A stretch of DNA of 64,000 nucleotides from Halobaculum sp. MBLA0147. Its GTDB lineage: Archaea > Halobacteriota > Halobacteria > Halobacteriales > Haloferacaceae. Positions 1 to 7,615 of this stretch are shown here, piece by piece (the stretch's first letter is position 1; every line of letters starts with the position of its first letter). The notes beneath the pieces are model-generated. The model searched no databases. It saw nothing but the letters and a program-made list of their open reading frames with translations, and had not been told where the DNA came from. Location: contig NZ_JBGKAD010000004.1 in the NCBI RefSeq assembly GCF_041361345.1, forward strand, positions 1 to 64,000. Direction: 5' to 3'. The translations under genes were made by a program, and so were the position numbers.

Positions 1-1035
1 ATGTCCGACGCAATCGAGTCCGTTCAGGAAGTTGTTGAGATGTTCGAAACGACCGACGCCCTCGAGCACATCGAGGACGACGACGAGCGCCGCGAGCAAC
101 TCGTGGACGACATCGGCTCGAAGTTCACCGAGTTCGAGAACTTCGGGTTCGCTGGAGACCAGATGAAGTCGGAGGTGATCTCGGCGATGGAAAGCGAGTA
201 CGGTGTCACCGCTCAGCGGATGGACACTTCGGAGTTCGATCCGCAGCCGCTCTCGGTCGTCACGCCGGAGAACGACGAGATGTGGCTGGACTGCATCGTC
301 ACAGTCGCGCAGTTGTTCGACGGGCTTCACTCGGCAATCGCGGCCAAGGGCGTGTTCCGGGATGAGCACGGGAATTCGGCGTTGTTCGTGGACTTCGACG
401 ACAACAACGTCTTCTCCGAGATCGACATCGAGGAGGGGATGTGCTTCAAGATCGACGGAGCGGTCGTCGAGGACTACGTCAAGGACAACGGTGAGCACTC
501 CACGTCGGTCAAGATCGTCAACACGACCGAGGTCGAAGTGCTGGACGAGGACGCTGTCGAGGGAACGGTCACCCTCGATGGCACGGTCCACGACATCCAG
601 AGTGGCTCGGGCCTGATCAAGCGCTGTTCGCACGACGACTGCACCTACACGGTGGGCGACGACGGACGCTGCACCGAGCACGGCGAGGTCACCGGCGAGT
701 TCGACCTCCGTGCGAAGGCCGTCCTCGACACTGGTGAGAGCGTCGAGACGGTGATCCTCAACGCCGAGATGGTCACCGACCTCACCGGGATCGACCTCGA
801 CGACGCCAAGCAGATGGCGCAGGACGCGCTCGACCGGTCGGTGGTTGAGGCCGAAGTGGCTGATCAGCTCGTCGGCGAGCGACTCCAGGTCAGTGGTGAC
901 CGGCTCAACGACGACGATCCTGCCAACGCGCTGTTCCTCCCTGACGACGCAGACGACGCAATCGTCACGCCCGAGGAGCTTCCGGCCGACCCTGAGGCGC
1001 TGCACGACCGCGCCCAGGTCGAAGTCGAAGCCTGA
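1..1035 (+). CDS. rpa: RPA-type single-stranded DNA-binding protein
   Basis: Archaeal replication protein A homologue of 344 residues, expected to coat single-stranded DNA during replication, repair and recombination. Residues about 90-190 and 190-275 read as OB-fold segments rich in beta strands. Between and within them lies a zinc site, C209, C214, C224 and H227, typical of the haloarchaeal RPA family. The C-terminus is acidic. The ATG is the first base of the window, so the promoter is outside it; the sequence starting MSDAIESV looks like a true N-terminus, but an upstream start cannot be excluded. The next gene encodes an RPA-associated protein, the usual haloarchaeal pairing. Family assignment is firm; the replication role on this element is inferred. 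Confidence 0.88.
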   Translation: MSDAIESVQEVVEMFETTDALEHIEDDDERREQLVDDIGSKFTEFENFGFAGDQMKSEVISAMESEYGVTAQRMDTSEFDPQPLSVVTPENDEMWLDCIVTVAQLFDGLHSAIAAKGVFRDEHGNSALFVDFDDNNVFSEIDIEEGMCFKIDGAVVEDYVKDNGEHSTSVKIVNTTEVEVLDEDAVEGTVTLDGTVHDIQSGSGLIKRCSHDDCTYTVGDDGRCTEHGEVTGEFDLRAKAVLDTGESVETVILNAEMVTDLTGIDLDDAKQMAQDALDRSVVEAEVADQLVGERLQVSGDRLNDDDPANALFLPDDADDAIVTPEELPADPEALHDRAQVEVEA

Positions 1036-1068
1036 CCCGGCCATCCGGGGCCGGCGCGCATCTGGCTA

Positions 1069-1092
1069 TTTGTGAGTCCAGATGTGGATGAG
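1069..1092 (+). promoter_or_regulatory. 24-nt block before RPA-associated gene
   Basis: Reads TTTGTGA-GTC-CAG-ATGTGG-ATGAG, keeping the fixed 7-3-CAG-6-5 layout of the repeated block. It lies 83 nt before the chosen ATG at 1175, so this transcript would have a leader. Confidence 0.5.
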
Positions 1093-1132
1093 AGGCATCG
1101 AGACGAAGCCACTCGCGGTTCACGGTCGTGGT

Positions 1133-1156
1133 GCGGTTGCGGTTGCGGTTGCGGTT
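1133..1156 (+). repeat. (GCGGTT)x4 hexanucleotide repeat
   Basis: Four perfect tandem copies of GCGGTT lie in the leader between the 24-nt block and the ATG at 1175. The frame stays open through the repeat from 1082, but the translation there is low complexity and unlike the family N-terminus. Slippage could change leader length. Confidence 0.8.
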
Positions 1157-1174
1157 CCGATACTGGTGATTCCA

Positions 1175-1873
1175 ATGACTGACAACAACAACGTCATCGA
1201 CGCCGAGGAGGAGTTGAACCTGACCAATCGCACTGTCGCTCGCAAGGCGTTCGGCGAGGAGATCAACGCCGTTCGCGGCTCTGTCGAAGTGCCGGGGGAC
1301 GGTGAGTACGATCGGAAGTTCCACCTGCTCCCGAGCGGTGCTGCTGCCGGGCGTGTCCACATCGTCGGCGCGCTCACCCGCGTCGATGAACTCGACAACG
1401 ACGCGAACACGATCATCGCGGAGGTGAACACGGACCAGCACAGCGGGAAGGTCACGCTGCTCGTCGGGCAGCGCGCCGACGGCGTGCGGTCGCAGATCAC
1501 CAACGCTGACGTGCCCTCGTGGGTGTCCGTGGTCGGGAACCTGAACGTGCGGAACCCCGAGGAAGACGATGTTGACGAGTTCGATGTCTCGCTCGATGTC
1601 GAGTCGTTCGCCGAGGTCGATCAGCAGCGCTACAAGAGTTGGGTGGCGCGGACGGCAGAGCAGACGCTCGATCGGATCGAGCGTCGCGAAGCGGGTGCCC
1701 AGCTCATCCTTGAGAAGGATGGCGAGGAGATGGACCTGATGGTCGGTGCGGAGGCTGGCGATCTGGCCATGCCCGACTTCCGGGACTCCATCGCGAAGCT
1801 GCTCGAAGACGAGTTCGATGTCGGCGGCCCCGATCCCGAGGCGAGCGGGGCGGCGGAGGCGGCCGCAGACTAG
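1175..1873 (+). CDS. RPA-associated protein (RPAP)
   Basis: 232 residues, matching the haloarchaeal RPA-associated protein family (COG3390 type) that is normally co-encoded with RPA and helps form the ssDNA-binding complex. Recognisable features are the TNRTVARKAFGEEIN opening, an OB-like core (KFHLLPSGAAAGRVHIVGAL) and a long C-terminal helical part ending in an Ala/Glu-rich tail. I chose ATG 1175 because the 31 extra codons available from 1082 translate the GCGGTT repeat and look non-coding. It lies 139 nt after the RPA stop. Confidence 0.82.
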   Translation: MTDNNNVIDAEEELNLTNRTVARKAFGEEINAVRGSVEVPGDGEYDRKFHLLPSGAAAGRVHIVGALTRVDELDNDANTIIAEVNTDQHSGKVTLLVGQRADGVRSQITNADVPSWVSVVGNLNVRNPEEDDVDEFDVSLDVESFAEVDQQRYKSWVARTAEQTLDRIERREAGAQLILEKDGEEMDLMVGAEAGDLAMPDFRDSIAKLLEDEFDVGGPDPEASGAAEAAAD

Positions 1874-2325
1874 GGCCGCCTCCAGGGCACGAGTGGTCTT
1901 CCCCTCACCGCTCACTCCCTCCGCTCACCGCGCGATTGCGCGCCGTCTCGCGGCGCACAGATCGCTCGGGTTGCTGCGGTCTCCTGCTGACTGCTCCCTC
2001 CACCCGCCTGAGCGCTGCGCTGCGCCGCTCGCCTCTCACCCCGAAGGTTCATGGTGGCGCTGTTCGCACGCTCTCACTACGGCGATACACCGGCTTCTCG
2101 CCCGGATCTCAGACGCGGACTTCTGTGCCTGGTTGTGGTCGCGCTGCTGGTGAGTAGTTCGCTCCGCGGTCCGTGCCCAATTACACCTGAGGACCTCGCG
2201 AGTGTCTGAAAACGGCAGTGTAGTGGTTCGATTCCAGCGCCAGGCGTGCTCCCTCCGAGGGTGAGCAGGCTCAGTACGATACGGATCTCCACATTAATCA
2301 CTTATCGGAGAACGGTATCCAAACG

Positions 2326-2382
2326 GCTCTGTGCGAGCAAGGTTCGACTCCTGCAGGGAGCGTGGCGGACACTCCCCGCCAC
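2326..2382 (+). ncRNA. tRNA-like minihelix plus hairpin (imperfect)
   Basis: Five-pair acceptor-like stem 2326-2330/2357-2361 (one G-U) encloses a T-arm with stem 2337-2342/2350-2354 (one bulged A) and loop TTCGACT at 2343-2349. It is followed at once by a perfect 7-bp hairpin, 2362-2368/2376-2382. Same layout as the elements near 8.4, 26.5, 27.2 and 27.7 kb but less perfect. There is no anticodon arm, so it is not an ordinary tRNA. Confidence 0.5.
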
Positions 2383-2530
2383 ACACCCGCTGAGAAAGCG
2401 GCGAACCACGGCCGATACACCTCCGTTGCACCCACCCATCTGCCGGGACCGTGAGTCGCTGGGCCCCGGTGGCACCGGGGAGCTCACCCCAGTTCACCAC
2501 GAAAGTGCAAGTTGCAGATGGGCTTCTTCA

Positions 2531-2571
2531 CTCTCCAGAGGCTGACGCTCGGTTCGACTCCGAGCGGAGAG
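2531..2571 (+). ncRNA. tRNA-like minihelix
   Basis: Acceptor-like stem 2531-2536/2566-2571 (6 perfect pairs), a 10-nt linker and a T-arm with stem 2547-2552/2560-2565 and loop TTCGACT (2553-2559). The 3' strand of the T-stem runs directly into the acceptor 3' strand, as in a real tRNA. No D-arm or anticodon arm. A strong hairpin follows (2579-2616). Confidence 0.65.
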
Positions 2572-2578
2572 CATTCCC

Positions 2579-2616
2579 GTCTTCGCGAGAGCTGACCTGT
2601 CGCTCGAAGCGAAGAC
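2579..2616 (+). other. Hairpin after tRNA-like element
   Basis: Eight perfect pairs, 2579-2586 with 2609-2616, enclosing a 22-nt loop. It occupies the same place as the hairpin that follows the other minihelices. No T-tract follows, so a simple terminator is not evident. Confidence 0.5.
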
Positions 2617-2655
2617 CCCACAGTGAGTGCTTTGTGGGGGAGGCAGCGCCTCCCC
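2616..2655 (+). other. Two overlapping GC hairpins
   Basis: CCCCACA (2616-2622) can pair with TGTGGGG (2633-2639), while GGGGAGGC (2637-2644) pairs with GCCTCCCC (2648-2655) around a 3-nt loop. The two share three bases, so both cannot form completely. This may be a terminator or a pause. Confidence 0.45.
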
Positions 2656-2670
2656 GCACCGTCCCGTCCC

Positions 2671-2690
2671 GCACCGCACCGCACCGCACC
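2671..2690 (+). repeat. (GCACC)x4 pentamer repeat
   Basis: Four perfect tandem GCACC units in the non-coding region, with a further unit at 2656-2660. Confidence 0.75.
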
Positions 2691-2703
2691 GCTCCGCTGA
2701 TCT

Positions 2704-2790
2704 GCCTCCCGCCGAGGCCGGAGGCCACTGGCGTGGCCTCCCCCTCCTGCGGTGCTCGCGAGGCTGCGCTCCTCGGCGTGCGCCGGAGGG
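2704..2790 (+). repeat. 87-bp direct repeat, copy A
   Basis: Near-identical to 3333-3419, with about nine differences by eye and no length difference. It contains internal palindromes such as GGAGGCC...GGCCTCC and ends with CTCGGCGTGCGCCGGAGGG. A fragment of the 3' end recurs at 4082-4102. Copy A lies just before the gene at 2852. Confidence 0.8.
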
Positions 2791-2827
2791 ATCAGCTTCT
2801 TTGTGGCGGTAAGCGTTCGCGACGCCA

Positions 2828-2851
2828 TTGGTCCATCCAGAGGAGACTGAG
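2828..2851 (+). promoter_or_regulatory. 24-nt block (diverged 7-mer)
   Basis: TTGGTCC-ATC-CAG-AGGAGA-CTGAG directly before ATG 2852. Spacing is exact although the TTTGTAC part has diverged. Confidence 0.5.
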
Positions 2852-3022
2852 ATGTCTCTCAGCAAGGATGCGGCGACGACCCCGAAGGTGGACCGCGCGG
2901 TGACCAGTACGCACAGCCCGGTTGAGGAGCCGGTGGTGGCAGCGGTCAAGCGGGCACAACAGACTGTTCGGCGACACTTCGAGGCGGACACCCTGCGGGA
3001 CGCGCTCACCCAGGCAGAGTGA
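2852..3022 (+). CDS. Small acidic protein, unknown
   Basis: 56 residues, no recognised family. The start MSLSKDAA is fixed by the 24-nt block that ends on the ATG. The C-terminal half (EEPVVAAVKRAQQTVRRHFEADTLRDALTQAE) is predicted amphipathic helix and could mediate protein contacts. No cysteines and no membrane segment. Confidence 0.6.
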   Translation: MSLSKDAATTPKVDRAVTSTHSPVEEPVVAAVKRAQQTVRRHFEADTLRDALTQAE

Positions 3023-3111
3023 CGGGACTCGGTGTGGGTGAGTGTCGTCAGGCAGGGAGCTAGAGTAGTGTGACATGACCGACATCAGCGTCTCGAACGG
3101 AGGTGATACAC

Positions 3112-3285
3112 ATGAGACAGCCACACCAAGCCAGCGTGACGTGCCAGTCGTGTGACCGGGTGCGTGAGGTGCCAGCGGCCGCCACAGACGCGGTCGGTGG
3201 TGAGTACACCTGTCGGTACTGCCGACGGGACATCCCGACGCCCGAAGACATGCGTCACGAAGAACCGGACAGCATCCGGACGTGA
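3112..3285 (+). CDS. Zinc-ribbon microprotein
   Basis: 57 residues with two CxxC pairs (CQSC and CRYC) about 24 residues apart, a typical small treble-clef or zinc-ribbon fold. A near-perfect Shine-Dalgarno, GGAGGTGAT at 3099-3107, sits 4 nt before ATG 3112, unusual in this window where most genes carry the 24-nt block instead. Function unknown; such proteins often bind nucleic acid or act as adaptors. Confidence 0.65.
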   Translation: MRQPHQASVTCQSCDRVREVPAAATDAVGGEYTCRYCRRDIPTPEDMRHEEPDSIRT

Positions 3286-3699
3286 CGCTCAAGCGGGTGG
3301 ACCGCTCCCGGATGTCCGGTGTATCGTACCGAGCCTCCCGCCGAAGCCGGAGGCCGCTGGCGCGGCCTCCCCCTCCTGCAGTGCTCGCTGCGCTGCGCGC
3401 TTCGGCGTGCGCCGGAGGGGAGGGTTGTGGCCATCGTGCGAACCACTTCCTGGAGGCGCTGGCGACCCAGCCGCCGTCCGCGGTGGCGGCACCGACAGCG
3501 GGGCGGTGCCGCGGCCCGCGGCCGGCGACGGGCTCGCCGCTTCACCCGGAGACCGAACAGGCTCCTCGTTACGAGACGCAGGGGGTGAAGGCGCGGGGTG
3601 GCCTCCCTGCGGTCGGCCACCCCCGGCTTGCGCCGGCCCTCAGACCACGTTCCTCTTCGGGCGCACCATCACTCCCCTGCGTCTCGTGGCCACTCGTCG
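3286..3699 (+). other. Intergenic region with repeat copy B
   Basis: About 410 nt, very GC-rich, with no frame that looks like protein. It holds copy B of the 87-bp repeat and several inverted repeats of the type GGCCGGCGC. Nothing else recognised. Confidence 0.5.
3333..3419 (+). repeat. 87-bp direct repeat, copy B
   Basis: Partner of 2704-2790, about 630 bp downstream. Together they bracket the genes at 2852 and 3112, so recombination between them would delete both genes. Confidence 0.8.
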
Positions 3700-3915
3700 A
3701 TGTTCGGTCTCCTCTACCTTACCGCGTTTCTGATGTCGAGTCACGTGAGCAATGGGTCGCACTCTCGTCGAGAACTCTGCCTGCGGGCACTGCTGTGGAC
3801 AGGCGTGGGGAGTCTGGTGGTGACGACGCTGGTGGTACTCCCACCGATGAAAGCGATACCCGTCCTACTGTCGCTGGCGGGCAGTGCTCTCTTCTATGGT
3901 CTGACCGCACTCTAA
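3700..3915 (+). CDS. Small membrane protein
   Basis: 71 residues from MFGLLYLTAF, with two or three hydrophobic stretches (MFGLLYLTAFLM; ALLWTGVGSLVVTTLVVL; AIPVLLSLAGSALFYGLTAL) split by a basic HSRRELCLR loop. No recognised family. The reading frame extends upstream, but those codons translate repeat-like DNA, so ATG 3700 is preferred. No clear promoter seen. Confidence 0.5.
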   Translation: MFGLLYLTAFLMSSHVSNGSHSRRELCLRALLWTGVGSLVVTTLVVLPPMKAIPVLLSLAGSALFYGLTAL

Positions 3916-4005
3916 TCCTCGCAGGCAGGCGGTACGTGGGCGTGGTGCGACCCATCGAAGCCACGGCGGGACATCCCCCGTATCGATCGCCCTCCCCCGG
4001 CGCCC

Positions 4006-4038
4006 GGAGGGGCGGTGGCTACCGCCACCCGCCCCTCC
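4006..4038 (+). other. Strong hairpin
   Basis: 4006-4019 pairs with 4024-4038 (14 pairs, one bulged C) around a TACC loop. No T-tract follows. Possibly a terminator for the membrane gene ending at 3915. Confidence 0.45.
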
Positions 4039-4207
4039 CCCCTCCTCGGCGGCGGTCCGGGGGAACGATCCCCCTCCCCTTGCCTCGGCGTGCGCCGGAG
4101 GGCGGTCGTCCGACGACTGCCGATTCGTAGGTCTGCATGGCGACCCGCTGGTTGAACCAGCTCCCGTTCTCAGCAAGCTCTGTGGAGTCATCCACTCACA
4201 CGGTGTC

Positions 4208-4231
4208 TTTCTTCGTGCAGGTACTGATGGC
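4208..4231 (+). promoter_or_regulatory. Diverged 24-nt block without a gene
   Basis: TTTCTTC-GTG-CAG-GTACTG-ATGGC keeps the layout but no credible gene follows, so it may be a relic of a lost gene. Confidence 0.3.
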
Positions 4232-5075
4232 CACGCAGACAGGATCAACTGGGTGTTCTATCCAGCCGAGAGAGGTGACGGCTGCCCGAACAGGCCTGAG
4301 TCGTTTTCCGGGCACATCAGTGCTCGGCTGGAACTCAACTCTCAGGTGATGCTGTTCGTTCTAAGCTGGACAACCTACCCCTCTGAGGTGCGTCCTTTTT
4401 GAACTCGGACATCTCCAGTCCAGAGAATCCGGTCTCAGCTTAATCGCTCCTCTGTGACCGGGAGTGATCTGCCGAAACCTGCCTCTCCTCAGAGGTCAGC
4501 ATCCTACAGATCACTGCTCAGAGGACCCGGGACGCGTCCGTGAACGAACCAGTACCGATCAAGATGGGACCTGCACCACTCAGCGGTCTCGCCCCTGATC
4601 AGGCCACGACGCCCATCGAAGCGACGACCAACCGCAACTACCTGCGGCTAGCCCCACAACGGCATCGCGATCGCTGACTGGCAGCCACGACTGACCGGCG
4701 ACAACTGACACCTGCGACCACAACGAACCGGCACCCAACAGTCGCGACCACAACTACACTTCGACAACGGGGGGTGCAGCAACAGATCGGGTCAGAGATG
4801 CCGGACATCAGGACCAGCCGACTCAACGGGCGACCACACTCCTGACGCCGCCCAAGAGGCCACAACGACTGCGACCACTGGTTTCTCCCTCCAGTGGCGG
4901 GTGAGATGCACTCGCCCAGTGACGACCGGCGCAAACCGCAACAGCAAACCGCGACCACCCACGAAACAGTAGTATCGATGGAGAAGCACCAGTCAGTGCT
5001 GCACAGAGCCGCGACCGCCATCGGCAGCGTCGGCGACGCGACCGGGACGATTCTCATAGCAGAGCAAGGCGGAAA

Positions 5076-5095
5076 CCCACCCCTTCAGGGGTGGG
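5076..5095 (+). repeat. IS left-end hairpin
   Basis: Eight perfect pairs around a TTCA loop, 90 nt before the tnpB start. Confidence 0.75.
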
Positions 5096-5184
5096 AGGAA
5101 GCCGACACGAGCGGGTGACTAACCACCGTCCGGCAACAGGCTGACTCCCCAACACATATGAGTAAGTAACTATACATATGAGAC

Positions 5185-6429
5185 ATGGAAGTGCGCCGGA
5201 CCGTCCCAGTCACGCTTGACGTGGACAGTCCTGACGCTGCACTTCTCGAAGAGACCATTGACCAGTTCCTCTGGGCAGCGCAGTACGTCACCGACCACGC
5301 CTTCCAAGGTGAGTACGTCACCACCAGCAAGACTACCCTCAACGACGAAACCTACGACGATGTTCGGGAGGCCACCGACCTCCACTCGAACCACGTTCAA
5401 TCAGCCCGCAACAAAGCTGCCGAAGCGTGCAAAGGCGTCGTCGAACGCTGGAAACAGGGCAAGAAGGCCTCGAAGCCACAGTTCACCAGCCCACACCTCG
5501 TGTACGAGTCTCGAACAGCCACGTTCCACGACGACTACGTGAGCCTCGCTACCGTCGACGGGCGAATCAAAGCCGACTACGTACTTCCCGAGAACCCGGA
5601 GAACACGCCCCACCAGAAGTACCTCTTCAACGACGACTACGAGATTACCAGCGCGGAACTCCACCGGAAGCACGGTGAGTGGCAACTTCACATCTGTTGC
5701 ACAGCAGACGTGGAGATCGACACGTCGGCGCAGACAGCCACCGAGAACGGAACGGTTCTCGGGGTTGACCTCGGCGTGAACCAGCTTGCCGTCACCAGTA
5801 CGGGCCAGTTCTGGAGTGGTGACGAGTTCGACCACTGGCGACGAGAATACGAGAAACGCCGGGGTGACCTGCAAGAACACGGGACGCGGTGGGCACACGA
5901 GAACATCCAGTCAGTCGGACGGAAAGAAGAAGGTCGATTCAAACAGACGCTCCATCGTATCAGCAACGAGCTGATCGCAGAGGCTCGTGAGAACGGGTGT
6001 ACGGTGATTGCCTTCGAGGACTTGGCCGATATTCGAGAACGGACTGGTGCATCGTGGGGCCACAAGTGGGCGTTCGACCGCCTGTACGAGTACGTCGAGT
6101 ACAAGGCCGAAGCGTACGGGCTAGATGTCCACCAAGTGAACCCGAAGAACACGTCACGGCGCTGTTCTGAGTGTGGGTTCACCCACCCCGACAACCGGAA
6201 CGGTACGGACTTCGAGTGTCTGAAGTGCGAGTATCAGAACGACGCTGACTACAACGCAGCAAAAAACATCGGTTTGCGGTATCTCCGTGGCACTCAAACT
6301 GAGAGCGACGGAGGCGCACCCGTAGGCGTGCGCTTGAACAGCGGGACGCTGAACGTGAACGGTGAGTATGAATCACCTGCCGACGTGTCGGCCAGAACGG
6401 GCGTCCACGCTGAAAGCCCACCCCTTTAG
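5185..6429 (+). CDS. tnpB: TnpB RNA-guided nuclease (IS200/IS605)
   Basis: 414 residues, full length for haloarchaeal TnpB, the ancestor-like relative of Cas12 that cuts DNA guided by an RNA from the element's right end. All catalytic parts are present: RuvC-I D195 in [11 protein letters not shown], RuvC-II E278 in AFEDLADI, RuvC-III D355 in [10 protein letters not shown], and a four-cysteine zinc finger C327/C330/C345/C348. The N-terminal helical domain ([12 protein letters not shown]) starts at ATG 5185, preceded by ACTATACAT as a probable TATA region. The TAG stop lies in the loop of the right-end hairpin, so guide RNA and coding sequence overlap. The gene appears intact. Confidence 0.93.
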   Translation: MEVRRTVPVTLDVDSPDAALLEETIDQFLWAAQYVTDHAFQGEYVTTSKTTLNDETYDDVREATDLHSNHVQSARNKAAEACKGVVERWKQGKKASKPQFTSPHLVYESRTATFHDDYVSLATVDGRIKADYVLPENPENTPHQKYLFNDDYEITSAELHRKHGEWQLHICCTADVEIDTSAQTATENGTVLGVDLGVNQLAVTSTGQFWSGDEFDHWRREYEKRRGDLQEHGTRWAHENIQSVGRKEEGRFKQTLHRISNELIAEARENGCTVIAFEDLADIRERTGASWGHKWAFDRLYEYVEYKAEAYGLDVHQVNPKNTSRRCSECGFTHPDNRNGTDFECLKCEYQNDADYNAAKNIGLRYLRGTQTESDGGAPVGVRLNSGTLNVNGEYESPADVSARTGVHAESPPL

Positions 6430-6436
6430 GGGTGGG
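6417..6436 (+). repeat. IS right-end hairpin overlapping tnpB stop
   Basis: Perfect 8-bp hairpin with TTTA loop. The last codons and TAG of tnpB fall inside it. In this family the guide (omega/re) RNA ends at the right end. Confidence 0.75.
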
Positions 6437-6440
6437 TTAG

Positions 6441-6813
6441 CTTACCTACCTTGTCGGGTTCGTGTATCTCGGGCTGATCGTGCTTGTTGACGCGACCATC
6501 TTCTGACTCGGCACACAGAGCCCTACGAGTGTAGTTGAAGATACGCATCAACCCGCGACCACTCTCTGATCACGTTCTGTGTCGGAAACCGAGGCCGGAG
6601 GCCCCGGCGGGCTGGTCAGGCCCTCGGAAACCACTACGTGCCATATGCGGGCTCACGCAGCATCAGGGTCCGTCTCTGCGAGCGGGCACCGATGCGGGAT
6701 GCGTGACATCAGGTCCGTCTCTGTGTGTCGGCCCTGATGCACCCGGATGTAGCACACGGTCACCAATACCGTTTATGGCTACTCATCCAGCCACACCACT
6801 GACCAACAGTGAG
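6441..6813 (+). other. Intergenic region with imperfect direct repeat
   Basis: About 370 nt with no credible gene. Two imperfect copies of a unit of about 46 bp starting CATCAGGGTCCGTCTCTG (from 6661) and CATCAGGTCCGTCTCTG (from 6707) lie head to tail. GGAGGCC-type words near 6595 resemble the 87-bp repeat. Confidence 0.5.
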
Positions 6814-6819
6814 TTTTAA
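6814..6819 (+). promoter_or_regulatory. TATA-class promoter
   Basis: TTTTAA lies 31 nt before ATG 6845, the position expected for a haloarchaeal TATA box driving a leaderless mRNA. No 24-nt block here. Confidence 0.5.
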
Positions 6820-6844
6820 GACCTACGCCGTGTGTGTGGTGCGT

Positions 6845-7522
6845 ATGTCGAGGCAAGCCACGGCTCCACCAGAGGTAGGTGCGCGCGAGGCGCCTCCTAC
6901 CGAGAGTGAAGCCGTCTTCACGCCCGATTTCGATACTGACATCAAGTTCGCGTATCAGGACATCCTCGGGACCGTCGCTGCCAAGGATGGCGCGTTCTGG
7001 GGGAGGCCAGACCATCCGGTTGGGGACTCCTTCTACGTCGCAGTGGAGGGATACACTCGTGACGACGACGCAGATACAATCAAAGGCGTGATCACTGTCC
7101 CAGACGATCACACGCCGAAAGAGCCGTGGAAGACGCTGTCTCCGCAGGGCCGCGCTGAATCGCTGTTCAACGTCGTCCGCAAACAGATCGCGACCGGCAG
7201 CCTCGGGGCGCCTGCAACCTTCGTCCCAAGCGGCGAAGTGCAGTTCGCGGCCCTGACGCCCAGTTCGGAGGCAGTCAGTACCACGGAAACGGTGTATCGA
7301 CACGCGACCGGCGAGACGCTGCCAGTTGTCGGCGATGCAGCTGTACGACATCCTCGAGCCTGGCACATACAGGCGCCGGACAGTGGCGAGTCGCTGATCA
7401 CCCTCGCGACCAGGCAGACCCGGGCACTCCTTCACGCCGCTCGGAAGCTCAAAACCGACGCCAACTACCAGCAGATGGGAGTCAAATCCGTCCAGTCGGT
7501 GTTCCGGCCAACGACGGAATAG
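6845..7522 (+). CDS. Unknown protein, paralogue A
   Basis: 225 residues, no recognised family. It is a tandem paralogue of the next gene: the shared core includes GDSFYVAVEGYT, then RAESLFNVVRKQIATG and PATFVPSGEVQFA, against VSLEGYT, RARTIVDVARDKLATT and PATFVPAGDAAVA in the partner. ATG 6845 (MSRQATAP) is favoured by the TATA box at the right distance; an in-frame start 12 codons upstream is unlikely. Soluble, acidic, no signal peptide. Confidence 0.75.
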   Translation: MSRQATAPPEVGAREAPPTESEAVFTPDFDTDIKFAYQDILGTVAAKDGAFWGRPDHPVGDSFYVAVEGYTRDDDADTIKGVITVPDDHTPKEPWKTLSPQGRAESLFNVVRKQIATGSLGAPATFVPSGEVQFAALTPSSEAVSTTETVYRHATGETLPVVGDAAVRHPRAWHIQAPDSGESLITLATRQTRALLHAARKLKTDANYQQMGVKSVQSVFRPTTE

Positions 7523-7591
7523 AACCCAACACCCACAGTCTTCACCACTGAAGCGGTGACTCCCACGCAGGCACCCGTTCCTCTAGAGCAA

Positions 7592-7615
7592 TTTGTACTC
7601 CCAGGGAGAAGTGAG
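7592..7615 (+). promoter_or_regulatory. 24-nt block
   Basis: TTTGTAC-TCC-CAG-GGAGAA-GTGAG directly abutting ATG 7616; a consensus copy. Confidence 0.75.

Larger units (their letters stand above)
1874..2827 (+). other. Gene-poor region with tRNA-like elements and hairpins
   Basis: About 950 nt with no convincing gene on either strand; translated frames are Arg/Ser/Pro-rich and lack the acidic bias of the neighbours. It holds two tRNA-like minihelices (2326-2382, 2531-2571), a degenerate T-loop near 2225-2236, hairpins at 2579-2616 and 2616-2655, a GCACC pentamer repeat and the first copy of an 87-bp direct repeat. The density of RNA structure suggests untranslated RNA or decayed tRNA-rich DNA. 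Confidence 0.6.
3916..5066 (+). other. Gene-poor region upstream of the IS
   Basis: About 1.15 kb without a convincing gene. It contains a large hairpin (4006-4038), a fragment of the 87-bp repeat (4082-4102), one diverged 24-nt block (4208) and scattered GCGACCACAAC-like words between 4710 and 4940. Frames with no stop are rich in Cys, Ser, Arg or Thr on both strands and look like shadows of GC-rich DNA. Confidence 0.5.
5067..6440 (+). mobile_element. IS200/IS605-type element, tnpB only
   Basis: A single-gene insertion without a Y1 transposase (tnpA). Each end carries a perfect 8-bp hairpin: left CCCACCCC-TTCA-GGGGTGGG at 5076-5095, right CCCACCCC-TTTA-GGGGTGGG at 6417-6436. Hairpin ends are typical of this family. 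Exact boundaries cannot be fixed, because these elements make no target duplication. Movement would need tnpA in trans. Confidence 0.75.

Noticed and set aside
965-1915. 316-codon minus-strand frame
   Set aside because: It is antisense to the RPA-associated gene, Arg/Leu/Val-rich and without recognisable domains.
2190-2260. Possible tRNA around a GGTTCGATTCC T-loop
   Set aside because: The T-stem has only three good pairs and no acceptor, D-arm or anticodon arm could be assembled; kept only as a degenerate T-loop.
4541-4677. Short frame ending in a sequence resembling an integrase C-terminus (NRNYLRLAPQRHRDR)
   Set aside because: No tyrosine-recombinase R-H-R residues or upstream domain are present, and the frame is broken; similarity is too short.
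4638-5057. 139-codon minus-strand frame
   Set aside because: Cys/Val/Arg-rich translation without acidic bias; looks like a shadow of GC-rich non-coding DNA.
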